From Cinclus cinclus (lineage: Eukaryota; Chordata; Aves; Passeriformes; Cinclidae): a stretch of 64,000 nt of DNA. A program made the translations under genes and the position numbers. The stretch is taken from contig NW_026912196.1 in the NCBI RefSeq assembly GCF_963662255.1, positions 198,501 through 262,500 of the forward strand, in the 5' to 3' direction. Of this stretch, positions 45,701 through 59,297 are shown piece by piece. Every line of letters begins with the position of its first letter. Position 1 is the stretch's first letter. Below the pieces are notes generated by a model. The model made no database searches. It saw only the letters and a program-made list of their open reading frames with translations, and was not told the origin of the DNA.

Positions 45701-46886
45701 ACTTGGCAGGTGGCCGAAGAAAGACTGCTGCCCCGCGAATGGGGTGCCAGAAGGCAAGTTTCAGCAGGGCGTTGCGGGCGAGCTTAATGTGTAGCCGCAG
45801 TTGTTCTAGGCGAGATTGTAGCCGAGAAGCTTTCCGTCTCCATTCACGAGACAAGAAAAGCAGAACGCAATGGTCTAGAGGGTTGAGAAGAAAAGTGCTC
45901 GTAGCGAGCTCGTTGCGGCAGAAGCGAAAGCCAGGAGCAGCGTGCTCGCTGCGAGAAGTAGACGGCGCTTCGCCTCCTTGGGAAGGAAATGGCGTCTGGG
46001 CACGAACGGCAGCCAGCGAAGCTTCAGAACAGCAGGCTGTTCTGCTCAGCGTACGAGCCTGAAGTGAGTGGCAAGGGCTAAGGGGACAGTCCCAAGGCAT
46101 CTAGCTTTCCTGCTAGCAATGCCATTTCTACCCTGCTGTGGAAAACATTGTCCTCTGCCCTTCTGCTCCGAGAGGCAGAGAGCACCTCGGCAGACGCAGT
46201 GCAGAGGGAAAGGACACACTATCCGAGGGAGCGTGACGCCGCTTAGGCGGGCAAAGCAGAAAGGTGCCGCCCGGCACTGGCTTTGACTGCCTGAGCTTCC
46301 TTGCTAGGACAGCAGCTGCCGAAAGCTGGCAACTAGGCTGCCAGAGTGCAGAATGTCGGCGGTCTGGCACGCCTGCTTGCCGAAAGCCAGGATCAGCGAG
46401 ACAGCGTGCTAGGCTCTGTTTCACAGCACCTTGGAGAACACGCCCTTGAAGAATGCCGTCTCTGTTCCGCAAAAGCTCTGCCACAGTGAAGGTGGAAGAA
46501 GCAGCCTGTGGCCACGGGCAGAGCTGGTCAACAGCTGCGCCTAACTTTCCCAAGCTGCGAGAGCATTCTCAGCCGAGTTCTGCTTTGACAGAGCTAGTGC
46601 TGAACTTTTGCAGTCCCGGAGGCTGCTGAAACCAAGGCTGTGTTCTGCCTCTTCATTCTTGCCTTCCTGTGCTCCAGCGAGAAGTGAAGCTCTGGCACGG
46701 CATTCAGCTTTGCCGCCTCTCTGCACGGAAAGCACTAGACAGAACTAGTGTGCTTCGTGCATGCTCTCTCCTCGCTTTTATGGTCACTGCTCTGCTTTTT
46801 GCTTGGCAGCGTTCCAAGGGTCCACGGCATACCTCTCGCACAGCGAGAGGTGGCCGGCGAGGAATACTTGCTGGCTTAAGTCGTTC
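42750..46886 (+). repeat. Monomer copies 32-34, local divergent subfamily
   Basis: These three neighbouring copies share G782, found nowhere else in the window. Copies 32 and 33 also share G1215, G1261 and C1313, and copies 32 and 34 share C1042 and G1090. Copy 32 has nine variants, the maximum seen. Copy 33 has G315 and copy 34 has T219. The criss-cross sharing between 32, 33 and 34 implies short exchanges inside a locally duplicated group. G1215 removes the CTCTCTG context and G1313 is a C/G transversion. Confidence 0.93.
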
Positions 46887-49800
46887 CATGCTCAAGGCAT
46901 TCATCAGAGCAACACCATGGGGGAAAAGAGGGGGGAACATTGCAGGACAAATTTCTATGCTGGAACAGGATTGTCTGCGAGACAGCTCTCCGCAGCGCTA
47001 GTATTTGGCCAGGCTGAAATCAGCGCCACGGGAAGCCAATCTGACAAGCGGAGTGCAACGAGCGCGGCGATATGGGGCCACTTGGCAGGTGGCCGAAGAA
47101 AGACGGCTGCCCCGCGAATGGGGTGCCAGAAGGCAAGTTTCAGCAGGGCGTTGCGGGCGAGCTTAATGTGTAGCCGCAGTTGTTCTAGGCGAGATTGTAG
47201 CCGAGAAGCTTTCCGTCTCCATTCACGAGACAAGAAAAGCAGAACGCAATGGTCTAGAGGGTTGAGAAGAAAAGTGCTCGTAGCGAGCTCGTTGCGGCAG
47301 AAGCGAAAGCCAGGAGCAGCGTGCTCGCTGCGAGAAGTAGACGGCGCTTCGCCTCCTTGGGAAGGAAATGGCGTCTGGGCACGAACGGCAGCCAGCGAAG
47401 CTTCAGAACAGCAGGCTGTTCTGCTCAGCGTACGAGCCTGAAGTGAGTGGCAAGGGCTAAGGGGACAGTCCCAAGGCATCTAGCTTTCCTGCTAGCAATG
47501 CCATTTCTACCCTGCTGTGGAAAACATTGTCCTCTGCCCTTCTGCTCCGAGAGGCAGAGAGCACCTCGGCAGACGCAGTGCAGAGGGAAAGGACACAGTA
47601 TCCGAGGGAGCGTGGCGCCGCTTAGGCGGGCAAAGCAGAAAGGTGCCGCCCGGCACTGGCTTTGACTCCCTGAGCTTCCTTGCTAGGACAGCAGCTGCCG
47701 AAAGCTGGCAACTAGGCTGCCAGAGTGCAGAATGTCGGCGGTCTGGCACGCCTGCTTGCCGAAAGCCAGGATCAGCGAGACAGCGTGCTAGGCTCTGTTT
47801 CACAGCACCTTGGAGAACACGCCCTTGAAGAATGCCGTCTCTGTTCCGCAAAAGCTCTGCCACAGTGAAGGTGGAAGAAGCAGCCTGTGGCCACGGGCAG
47901 AGCTGGTCAACAGCTGCGCCTAACTTTGCCAAGCTGCGAGAGCATTCTCAGCCGAGTTCTGCTTTGACAGAGCTATTGCTGAACTTTTGCAGTCCCGGAG
48001 GCTGCTGAAACCAAGGCTGTGTTCTGCCTCTTCATTCTTGCCTTCCTGTGCTCCAGCGAGAAGTGAAGCTCTGGCACGGCATTCAGCTTTGCCGCCTCTC
48101 TGCACGGAAAGCACTAGACAGAACTAGTGTGCTTCGTGCATGCTCTCTCCTCGCTTTTATGGTCACTGCTCTGCTTTTTGCTTGGCAGCGTTCCAAGGGT
48201 CCACGGCATACCTCTTGCACAGCGAGAGGTGGCCGGCGAGGAATATTTGCTGGCTTAAGTCGTTCCATGCTCAAGGCATTCATCAGAGCAACACCATGGG
48301 GGAAAAGAGGGGGGAACATTGCAGGACAAATTTCTATGCTGGAACAGGATTGTCTGCGAGACAGCTCTCCGCAGCGCTAGTATTTGGCCAGGCTGAAATC
48401 AGCGCCACGGGAAGCCAATCTGACAAGCGGAGTGCAACGAGCGCGGCGATATGGGGCCACTTGGCAGGTGGCCGAAGAAAGACGGCTGCCCCGCGAATGG
48501 GGTGCCAGAAGGCAAGTTTCAGCAGGGCGTTGCGGGCGAGCTTAATGTGTAGCCGCAGTTGTTCTAGGCGAGATTGTAGGCGAGAAGCTTTCCGTCTCCA
48601 TTCACGAGACAAGAAAAGCAGAACGCAATGGTCTAGAGGGTTGAGAAGAAAAGTGCTCGTAGCGAGCTCGTTGCGGCAGAAGCGAAAGCCAGGAGCAGCG
48701 TGCTCGCTGCGAGAAGTAGACGGCGCTTCGCCTCCTTGGGAAGGAAATGGCGTCTGGGCACGAACGGCAGCCAGCGAAGCTTCAGAACAGCAGGCTGTTC
48801 TGCTCAGCGTACGAGCCTGAAGTGAGTGGCAAGGGCTAAGGGGACAGTCCCAAGGCATCTAGCTTTCCTGCTAGCAATGCCATTTCTACCCTGCTGTGGA
48901 AAACATTGTCCTCTGCCCTTCTGCTCCGAGAGGCAGAGAGCACCTCGGCAGACGCAGTGCAGAGGGAAAGGACACAGTATCCGAGGGAGCGTGGCGCCGC
49001 TTAGGCGGGCAAAGCAGAAAGGTGCCGCCCGGCACTGGCTTTGACTCCCTGAGCTTCCTTGCTAGGACAGCAGCTGCCGAAAGCTGGCAACTAGGCTGCC
49101 AGAGTGCAGAATGTCGGCGGTCTGGCACGCCTGCTTGCCGAAAGCCAGGATCAGCGAGACAGCGTGCTAGGCTCTGTTTCACAGCACCTTGGAGAACACG
49201 CCCTTGAAGAATGCCGTCTCTGTTCCGCAAAAGCTCTGCCACAGTGAAGGTGGAAGAAGCAGCCTGTGGCCACGGGCAGAGCTGGTCAACAGCTGCGCCT
49301 AACTTTGCCAAGCTGCGAGAGCATTCTCAGCCGAGTTCTGCTTTGACAGAGCTATTGCTGAACTTTTGCAGTCCCGGAGGCTGCTGAAACCAAGGCTGTG
49401 TTCTGCCTCTTCATTCTTGCCTTCCTGTGCTCCAGCGAGAAGTGAAGCTCTGGCACGGCATTCAGCTTTGCCGCCTCTCTGCACGGAAAGCACTAGACAG
49501 AACTAGTGTGCTTCGTGCATGCTCTCTCCTCGCTTTTATGGTCACTGCTCTGCTTTTTGCTTGGCAGCGTTCCAAGGGTCCACGGCATACCTCTCGCACA
49601 GCGAGAGGTGGCCGGCGAGGAATATTTGCTGGCTTAAGTCGTTCCATGCTCAAGGCATTCATCAGAGCAACACCATGGGGGAAAAGAGGGGGGAACATTG
49701 CAGGACAAATTTCTATGCTGGAACAGGATTGTCTGCGAGACAGCTCTCCGCAGCGCTAGTATTTGGCCAGGCTGAAATCAGCGCCACGGGAAGCCAATCT

Positions 49801-51023
49801 GACAAGCGGAGTGCAACGAGCGCGGCGATATGGGGCCACTTGGCAGGTGGCCGAAGAAAGACGGCTGCCCCGCGAATGGGGTGCCAGAAGGCAAGTTTCA
49901 GCAGGGCGTTGCGGGCGAGCTTAATGTGTAGCCGCAGTTGTTCTAGGCGAGATTGTAGCCGAGAAGCTTTCCGTCTCCATTCACGAGACAAGAAAAGCAG
50001 AACGCAATGGTCTAGAGGGTTGAGAAGAAAAGTGCTCGTAGCGAGCTCGTTGCGGCAGAAGCGAAAGCCAGGAGCAGCGTGCTCGCTGCGAGAAGTAGAC
50101 GGCGCTTCGCCTCCTTGGGAAGGAAATGGCGTCTGGGCACGAACGGCAGCCAGCGAAGCTTCAGAACAGCAGGCTGTTCTGCTCAGCGTACGAGCCTGAA
50201 GTGAGTGGCAAGGGCTAAGGGGACAGTCCCAAGGCATCTAGCTTTCCTGCTAGCAATGCCATTTCTACCCTGCTGTGGAAAACATTGTCCTCTGCCCTTC
50301 TGCTCCGAGAGGCAGAGAGCACCTCGGCAGACGCAGTGCAGAGGGAAAGGACACAGTATCCGAGGGAGCGTGACGCCGCTTAGGCGGGCAAAGCAGAAAG
50401 GTGCCGCCCGGCACTGGCTTTGACTCCCTGAGCTTCCTTGCTAGGACAGCAGCTGCCGAAAGCTGGCAACTAGGCTGCCAGAGTGCAGAATGTCGGCGGT
50501 CTGGCACGCCTGCTTGCCGAAAGCCAGGATCAGCGAGACAGCGTGCTAGGCTCTGTTTCACAGCACCTTGGAGAACACGCCCTTGAAGAATGCCGTCTCT
50601 GTTCCGCAAAAGCTCTGCCACAGTGAAGGTGGAAGAAGCAGCCTGTGGCCACGGGCAGAGCTGGTCAACAGCTGCGCCTAACTTTGCCAAGCTGCGAGAG
50701 CATTCTCAGCCGAGTTCTGCTTTGACAGAGCTATTGCTGAACTTTTGCAGTCCCGGAGGCTGCTGAAACCAAGGCTGTGTTCTGCCTCTTCATTCTTGCC
50801 TTCCTGTGCTCCAGCGAGAAGTGAAGCTCTGGCACGGCATTCAGCTTTGCCGCCTCTCTGCACGGAAAGCACTAGACAGAACTAGTGTGCTTCGTGCATG
50901 CTCTCTCCTCGCTTTTATGGTCACTGCTCTGCTTTTTGCTTGGCAGCGTTCCAAGGGTCCACGGCATACCTCTCGCACAGCGAGAGGTGGCCGGCGAGGA
51001 ATATTTGCTGGCTTAAGTCGTTC
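46887..51023 (+). repeat. Monomer copies 35-37, G712 group with G729 pair
   Basis: All three carry G712 and G742. Copies 35 and 36 share G729 (47615 and 48994), seen nowhere else. Copy 35 has T1330 with T1360, the only break of the usual T1330-C1360 link. Copy 36 has G315. Copy 37 has no further variant. Confidence 0.92.
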
Positions 51024-53781
51024 CATGCTCAAGGCATTCATCAGAGCAACACCATGGGGGAAAAGAGGGGGGAACATTGCAGGACAAATTTCTATGCTGG
51101 AACAGGATTGTCTGCGAGACAGCTCTCCGCAGCGCTAGTATTTGGCCAGGCTGAAATCAGCGCCACGGGAAGCCAATCTGACAAGCGGAGTGCAACGAGC
51201 GCGGCGATATGGGGCCACTTGGCAGGTGGCCGAAGAAAGACGGCTGCCCCGCGAATGGGGTGCCAGAAGGCAAGTTTCAGCAGGGCGTTGCGGGCGAGCT
51301 TAATGTGTAGCCGCAGTTGTTCTAGGCGAGATTGTAGCCGAGAAGCTTTCCGTCTCCATTCACGAGACAAGAAAAGCAGAACGCAATGGTCTAGAGGGTT
51401 GAGAAGAAAAGTGCTCGTAGCGAGCTCGTTGCGGCAGAAGCGAAAGCCAGGAGCAGCGTGCTCGCTGCGAGAAGTAGACGGCGCTTCGCCTCCTTGGGAA
51501 GGAAATCGCGTCTGGGCACGAACGGCAGCCAGCGAAGCTTCAGAACAGCAGGCTGTTCTGCTCAGCGTACGAGCCTGAAGTGAGTGGCAAGGGCTAAGGG
51601 GACAGTCCCAAGGCATCTAGCTTTCCTGCTAGCAATGCCATTTCTACCCTGCTGTGGAAAACATTGTCCTCTGCCCTTCTGCTCCGAGAGGCAGAGAGCA
51701 CCTCGGCAGACGCAGTGCAGAGGGAAAGGACACACTATCCGAGGGAGCGTGACGCCGCTTAGGCGGGCAAAGCAGAAAGGTGCCGCCCGGCACTGGCTTT
51801 GACTCCCTGAGCTTCCTTGCTAGGACAGCAGCTGCCGAAAGCTGGCAACTAGGCTGCCAGAGTGCAGAATGTCGGCGGTCTGGCACGCCTGCTTGCCGAA
51901 AGCCAGGATCAGCGAGACAGCGTGCTAGGCTCTGTTTCACAGCACCTTGGAGAACACGCCCTTGAAGAATGCCGTCTCTGTTCCGCAAAAGCTCTGCCAC
52001 AGTGAAGGTGGAAGAAGCAGCCTGTGGCCACGGGCAGAGCTGGTCAACAGCTGCGCCTAACTTTCCCAAGCTGCGAGAGCATTCTCAGCCGAGTTCTGCT
52101 TTGACAGAGCTATTGCTGAACTTTTGCAGCCCCGGAGGCTGCTGAAACCAAGGCTGTGTTCTGCCTCTTCATTCTTGCCTTCCTGTGCTCCAGCAAGAAG
52201 TGAAGCTCTGGCACGGCATTCAGCTTTGCCGCCTCTCTGCACGGAAAGCACTAGACAGAACTAGTGCGCTTCGTGCATGCTCTCTCCTCGCTTTTATGGT
52301 CACTGCTCTGCTTTTTGCTTGGCAGCGTTCCAAGGGTCCACGGCATACCTCTTGCACAGCGAGAGGTGGCCGGCGAGGAATACTTGCTGGCTTAAGTCGT
52401 TCCATGCTCAAGGCATTCATCAGAGCAACACCATGGGGGAAAAGAGGGGGGAACATTGCAGGACAAATTTCTATGCTGGAACAGGATTGTCTGCGAGACA
52501 GCTCTCCGCAGCGCTAGTATTTGGCCAGGCTGAAATCAGCGCCACGGGAAGCCAATCTGACAAGCGGAGTGCAACGAGCGCGGCGATATGGGGCCACTTG
52601 GCAGGTGGCCGAAGAAAGACTGCTGCCCCGCGAATGGGGTGCCAGAAGGCAAGTTTCAGCAGGGCGTTGCGGGCGAGCTTAATGTGTAGCCGCAGTTGTT
52701 CTAGGCGAGATTGTAGCCGAGAAGCTTTCCGTCTCCATTCACGAGACAAGAAAAGCAGAACGCAATGGTCTAGAGGGTTGAGAAGAAAAGTGCTCGTAGC
52801 GAGCTCGTTGCGGCAGAAGCGAAAGCCAGGAGCAGCGTGCTCGCTGCGAGAAGTAGACGGCGCTTCGCCTCCTTGGGAAGGAAATGGCGTCTGGGCACGA
52901 ACGGCAGCCAGCGAAGCTTCAGAACAGCAGGCTGTTCTGCTCAGCGTACGAGCCTGAAGTGAGTGGCAAGGGCTAAGGGGACAGTCCCAAGGCATCTAGC
53001 TTTCCTGCTAGCAATGCCATTTCTACCCTGCTGTGGAAAACATTGTCCTCTGCCCTTCTGCTCCGAGAGGCAGAGAGCACCTCGGCAGACGCAGTGCAGA
53101 GGGAAAGGACACAGTATCCGAGGGAGCGTGACGCCGCTTAGGCGGGCAAAGCAGAAAGGTGCCGCCCGGCACTGGCTTTGACTCCCTGAGCTTCCTTGCT
53201 AGGACAGCAGCTGCCGAAAGCTGGCAACTAGGCTGCCAGAGTGCAGAATGTCGGCGGTCTGGCACGCCTGCTTGCCGAAAGCCAGGATCAGCGAGACAGC
53301 GTGCTAGGCTCTGTTTCACAGCACCTTGGAGAACACGCCCTTGAAGAATGCCGTCTCTGTTCCGCAAAAGCTCTGCCACAGTGAAGGTGGAAGAAGCAGC
53401 CTGTGGCCACGGGCAGAGCTGGTCAACAGCTGCGCCTAACTTTGCCAAGCTGCGAGAGCATTCTCAGCCGAGTTCTGCTTTGACAGAGCTATTGCTGAAC
53501 TTTTGCAGTCCCGGAGGCTGCTGAAACCAAGGCTGTGTTCTGCCTCTTCATTCTTGCCTTCCTGTGCTCCAGCGAGAAGTGAAGCTCTGGCACGGCATTC
53601 AGCTTTGCCGCCTCTCTGCACGGAAAGCACTAGACAGAACTAGTGTGCTTCGTGCATGCTCTCTCCTCGCTTTTATGGTCACTGCTCTGCTTTTTGCTTG
53701 GCAGCGTTCCAAGGGTCCACGGCATACCTCTCGCACAGCGAGAGGTGGCCGGCGAGGAATATTTGCTGGCTTAAGTCGTTC
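51024..53781 (+). repeat. Monomer copies 38-39, divergent
   Basis: Copy 38 carries C484, G742, C1042, C1107, A1172, C1244, T1330 and C1360; C1107 (52130) and A1172 (52195) are private. Copy 39 carries T219 (52621), G712 and G742. T219 is shared only with copy 34. Confidence 0.92.
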
Positions 53782-55160
53782 CATGCTCAAGGCATTCATC
53801 AGAGCAACACCATGGGGGAAAAGAGGGGGGAACATTGCAGGACAAATTTCTATGCTGGAACAGGATTGTCTGCGAGACAGCTCTCCGCAGCGCTAGTATT
53901 TGGCCAGGCTGAAATCAGCGCCACGGGAAGCCAATCTGACAAGCGGAGTGCAACGAGCGCGGCGATATGGGGCCACTTGGCAGGTGGCCGAAGAAAGACG
54001 GCTGCCCCGCGAATGGGGTGCCAGAAGGCAAGTTTCAGCAGGGCGTTGCGGGCGAGCTTAATGTGTAGCCGCAGTTGTTCTAGGCGAGATTGTAGCCGAG
54101 AAGCTTTCCGTCTCCATTCACGAGACAAGAAAAGCAGAACGCAATGGTCTAGAGGGTTGAGAAGAAAAGTGCTCGTAGCGAGCTCGTTGCGGCAGAAGCG
54201 AAAGCCAGGAGCAGCGTGCTCGCTGCGAGAAGTAGACGGCGCTTCGCCTCCTTGGGAAGGAAATGGCGTCTGGGCACGAACGGCAGCCAGCGAAGCTTCA
54301 GAACAGCAGGCTGTTCTGCTCAGCGTACGAGCCTGAAGTGAGTGGCAAGGGCTAAGGGGACAGTCCCAAGGCATCTAGCTTTCCTGCTAGCAATGCCATT
54401 TCTACCCTGCTGTGGAAAACATTGTCCTCTGCCCTTCTGCTCCGAGAGGCAGAGAGCACCTCGGCAGACGCAGTGCAGAGGGAAAGGACACAGTATCCGA
54501 GGGAGCGTGACGCCGCTTAGGCGGGCAAAGCAGAAAGGTGCCGCCCGGCACTGGCTTTGACTCCCTGAGCTTCCTTGCTAGGACAGCAGCTGCCGAAAGC
54601 TGGCAACTAGGCTGCCAGAGTGCAGAATGTCGGCGGTCTGGCACGCCTGCTTGCCGAAAGCCAGGATCAGCGAGACAGCGTGCTAGGCTCTGTTTCACAG
54701 CACCTTGGAGAACACGCCCTTGAAGAATGCCGTCTCTGTTCCGCAAAAGCTCTGCCACAGTGAAGGTGGAAGAAGCAGCCTGTGGCCACGGGCAGAGCTG
54801 GTCAACAGCTGCGCCTAACTTTGCCAAGCTGCGAGAGCATTCTCAGCCGAGTTCTGCTTTGACAGAGCTATTGCTGAACTTTTGCAGTCCCGGAGGCTGC
54901 TGAAACCAAGGCTGTGTTCTGCCTCTTCATTCTTGCCTTCCTGTGCTCCAGCGAGAAGTGAAGCTCTGGCACGGCATTCAGCTTTGCCGCCTCTCTGCAC
55001 GGAAAGCACTAGACAGAACTAGTGCGCTTCGTGCATGCTCTCTCCTCGCTTTTATGGTCACTGCTCTGCTTTTTGCTTGGCAGCGTTCCAAGGGTCCACG
55101 GCATACCTCTTGCACAGCGAGAGGTGGCCGGCGAGGAATACTTGCTGGCTTAAGTCGTTC
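53782..55160 (+). repeat. Monomer copy 40, five-variant form
   Basis: Variants are G712, G742, C1244, T1330 and C1360, the same as copy 23, 23,443 bp upstream. Both are followed by a majority-form copy. Confidence 0.92.
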
Positions 55161-58100
55161 CATGCTCAAGGCATTCATCAGAGCAACACCATGGGGGAAA
55201 AGAGGGGGGAACATTGCAGGACAAATTTCTATGCTGGAACAGGATTGTCTGCGAGACAGCTCTCCGCAGCGCTAGTATTTGGCCAGGCTGAAATCAGCGC
55301 CACGGGAAGCCAATCTGACAAGCGGAGTGCAACGAGCGCGGCGATATGGGGCCACTTGGCAGGTGGCCGAAGAAAGACGGCTGCCCCGCGAATGGGGTGC
55401 CAGAAGGCAAGTTTCAGCAGGGCGTTGCGGGCGAGCTTAATGTGTAGCCGCAGTTGTTCTAGGCGAGATTGTAGCCGAGAAGCTTTCCGTCTCCATTCAC
55501 GAGACAAGAAAAGCAGAACGCAATGGTCTAGAGGGTTGAGAAGAAAAGTGCTCGTAGCGAGCTCGTTGCGGCAGAAGCGAAAGCCAGGAGCAGCGTGCTC
55601 GCTGCGAGAAGTAGACGGCGCTTCGCCTCCTTGGGAAGGAAATGGCGTCTGGGCACGAACGGCAGCCAGCGAAGCTTCAGAACAGCAGGCTGTTCTGCTC
55701 AGCGTACGAGCCTGAAGTGAGTGGCAAGGGCTAAGGGGACAGTCCCAAGGCATCTAGCTTTCCTGCTAGCAATGCCATTTCTACCCTGCTGTGGAAAACA
55801 TTGTCCTCTGCCCTTCTGCTCCGAGAGGCAGAGAGCACCTCGGCAGACGCAGTGCAGAGGGAAAGGACACACTATCCGAGGGAGCGTGACGCCGCTTAGG
55901 CAGGCAAAGCAGAAAGGTGCCGCCCGGCACTGGCTTTGACTCCCTGAGCTTCCTTGCTAGGACAGCAGCTGCCGAAAGCTGGCAACTAGGCTGCCAGAGT
56001 GCAGAATGTCGGCGGTCTGGCACGCCTGCTTGCCGAAAGCCAGGATCAGCGAGACAGCGTGCTAGGCTCTGTTTCACAGCACCTTGGAGAACACGCCCTT
56101 GAAGAATGCCGTCTCTGTTCCGCAAAAGCTCTGCCACAGTGAAGGTGGAAGAAGCAGCCTGTGGCCACGGGCAGAGCTGGTCAACAGCTGCGCCTAACTT
56201 TGCCAAGCTGCGAGAGCATTCTCAGCCGAGTTCTGCTTTGACAGAGCTATTGCTGAACTTTTGCAGTCCCGGAGGCTGCTGAAACCAAGGCTGTGTTCTG
56301 CCTCTTCATTCTTGCCTTCCTGTGCTCCAGCGAGAAGTGAAGCTCTGGCACGGCATTCAGCTTTGCCGCCTCTCTGCACGGAAAGCACTAGACAGAACTA
56401 GTGTGCTTCGTGCATGCTCTCTCCTCGCTTTTATGGTCACTGCTCTGCTTTTTGCTTGGCAGCGTTCCAAGGGTCCACGGCATACCTCTCGCACAGCGAG
56501 AGGTGGCCGGCGAGGAATATTTGCTGGCTTAAGTCGTTCCATGCTCAAGGCATTCATCAGAGCAACACCATGGGGGAAAAGAGGGGGGAACATTGCAGGA
56601 CAAATTTCTATGCTGGAACAGGATTGTCTGCGAGACAGCTCTCCGCAGCGCTAGTATTTGGCCAGGCTGAAATCAGCGCCACGGGAAGCCAATCTGACAA
56701 GCGGAGTGCAACGAGCGCGGCGATATGGGGCCACTTGGCAGGTGGCCGAAGAAAGACGGCTGCCCCGCGAATGGGGTGCCAGAAGGCAAGTTTCAGCAGG
56801 GCGTTGCGGGCGAGCTTAATGTGTAGCCGCAGTTGTTCTAGGCGAGATTGTAGCCGAGAAGCTTTCCGTCTCCATTCACGAGACAAGAAAAGCAGAACGC
56901 AATGGTCTAGAGGGTTGAGAAGAAAAGTGCTCGTAGCGAGCTCGTTGCGGCAGAAGCGAAAGCCAGGAGCAGCGTGCTCGCTGCGAGAAGTAGACGGCGC
57001 TTCGCCTCCTTGGGAAGGAAATGGCGTCTGGGCACGAACGGCAGCCAGCGAAGCTTCAGAACAGCAGGCTGTTCTGCTCAGCGTACGAGCCTGAAGTGAG
57101 TGGCAAGGGCTAAGGGGACAGTCCCAAGGCATCTAGCTTTCCTGCTAGCAATGCCATTTCTACCCTGCTGTGGAAAACATTGTCCTCTGCCCTTCTGCTC
57201 CGAGAGGCAGAGAGCACCTCGGCAGACGCAGTGCAGAGGGAAAGGACACACTATCCGAGGGAGCGTGACGCCGCTTAGGCAGGCAAAGCAGAAAGGTGCC
57301 GCCCGGCACTGGCTTTGACTCCCTGAGCTTCCTTGCTAGGACAGCAGCTGCCGAAAGCTGGCAACTAGGCTGCCAGAGTGCAGAATGTCGGCGGTCTGGC
57401 ACGCCTGCTTGCCGAAAGCCAGGATCAGCGAGACAGCGTGCTAGGCTCTGTTTCACAGCACCTTGGAGAACACGCCCTTGAAGAATGCCGTCTCTGTTCC
57501 GCAAAAGCTCTGCCACAGTGAAGGTGGAAGAAGCAGCCTGTGGCCACGGGCAGAGCTGGTCAACAGCTGCGCCTAACTTTGCCAAGCTGCGAGAGCATTC
57601 TCAGCCGAGTTCTGCTTTGACAGAGCTATTGCTGAACTTTTGCAGTCCCGGAGGCTGCTGAAACCAAGGCTGTGTTCTGCCTCTTCATTCTTGCCTTCCT
57701 GTGCTCCAGCGAGAAGTGAAGCTCTGGCACGGCATTCAGCTTTGCCGCCTCTCTGCACGGAAAGCACTAGACAGAACTAGTGTGCTTCGTGCATGCTCTC
57801 TCCTCGCTTTTATGGTCACTGCTCTGCTTTTTGCTTGGCAGCGTTCCAAGGGTCCACGGCATACCTCTCGCACAGCGAGAGGTGGCCGGCGAGGAATATT
57901 TGCTGGCTTAAGTCGTTCCATGCTCAAGGCATTCATCAGAGCAACACCATGGGGGAAAAGAGGGGGGAACATTGCAGGACAAATTTCTATGCTGGAACAG
58001 GATTGTCTGCGAGACAGCTCTCCGCAGCGCTAGTATTTGGCCAGGCTGAAATCAGCGCCACGGGAAGCCAATCTGACAAGCGGAGTGCAACGAGCGCGGC

Positions 58101-59297
58101 GATATGGGGCCACTTGGCAGGTGGCCGAAGAAAGACGGCTGCCCCGCGAATGGGGTGCCAGAAGGCAAGTTTCAGCAGGGCGTTGCGGGCGAGCTTAATG
58201 TGTAGCCGCAGTTGTTCTAGGCGAGATTGTAGCCGAGAAGCTTTCCGTCTCCATTCACGAGACAAGAAAAGCAGAACGCAATGGTCTAGAGGGTTGAGAA
58301 GAAAAGTGCTCGTAGCGAGCTCGTTGCGGCAGAAGCGAAAGCCAGGAGCAGCGTGCTCGCTGCGAGAAGTAGACGGCGCTTCGCCTCCTTGGGAAGGAAA
58401 TGGCGTCTGGGCACGAACGGCAGCCAGCGAAGCTTCAGAACAGCAGGCTGTTCTGCTCAGCGTACGAGCCTGAAGTGAGTGGCAAGGGCTAAGGGGACAG
58501 TCCCAAGGCATCTAGCTTTCCTGCTAGCAATGCCATTTCTACCCTGCTGTGGAAAACATTGTCCTCTGCCCTTCTGCTCCGAGAGGCAGAGAGCACCTCG
58601 GCAGACGCAGTGCAGAGGGAAAGGACACACTATCCGAGGGAGCGTGACGCCGCTTAGGCAGGCAAAGCAGAAAGGTGCCGCCCGGCACTGGCTTTGACTC
58701 CCTGAGCTTCCTTGCTAGGACAGCAGCTGCCGAAAGCTGGCAACTAGGCTGCCAGAGTGCAGAATGTCGGCGGTCTGGCACGCCTGCTTGCCGAAAGCCA
58801 GGATCAGCGAGACAGCGTGCTAGGCTCTGTTTCACAGCACCTTGGAGAACACGCCCTTGAAGAATGCCGTCTCTGTTCCGCAAAAGCTCTGCCACAGTGA
58901 AGGTGGAAGAAGCAGCCTGTGGCCACGGGCAGAGCTGGTCAACAGCTGCGCCTAACTTTGCCAAGCTGCGAGAGCATTCTCAGCCGAGTTCTGCTTTGAC
59001 AGAGCTATTGCTGAACTTTTGCAGTCCCGGAGGCTGCTGAAACCAAGGCTGTGTTCTGCCTCTTCATTCTTGCCTTCCTGTGCTCCAGCGAGAAGTGAAG
59101 CTCTGGCACGGCATTCAGCTTTGCCGCCTCTCTGCACGGAAAGCACTAGACAGAACTAGTGTGCTTCGTGCATGCTCTCTCCTCGCTTTTATGGTCACTG
59201 CTCTGCTTTTTGCTTGGCAGCGTTCCAAGGGTCCACGGCATACCTCTCGCACAGCGAGAGGTGGCCGGCGAGGAATATTTGCTGGCTTAAGTCGTTC
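55161..59297 (+). repeat. Monomer copies 41-43, majority form
   Basis: Three consecutive copies have the majority state at every tracked site. Confidence 0.93.

Noticed and set aside
47517..47828. Longer 103-codon plus-strand frame in copies 35 and 36
   Set aside because: It exists only because the A729G change removes a TGA. It is a shadow frame with no independent support.
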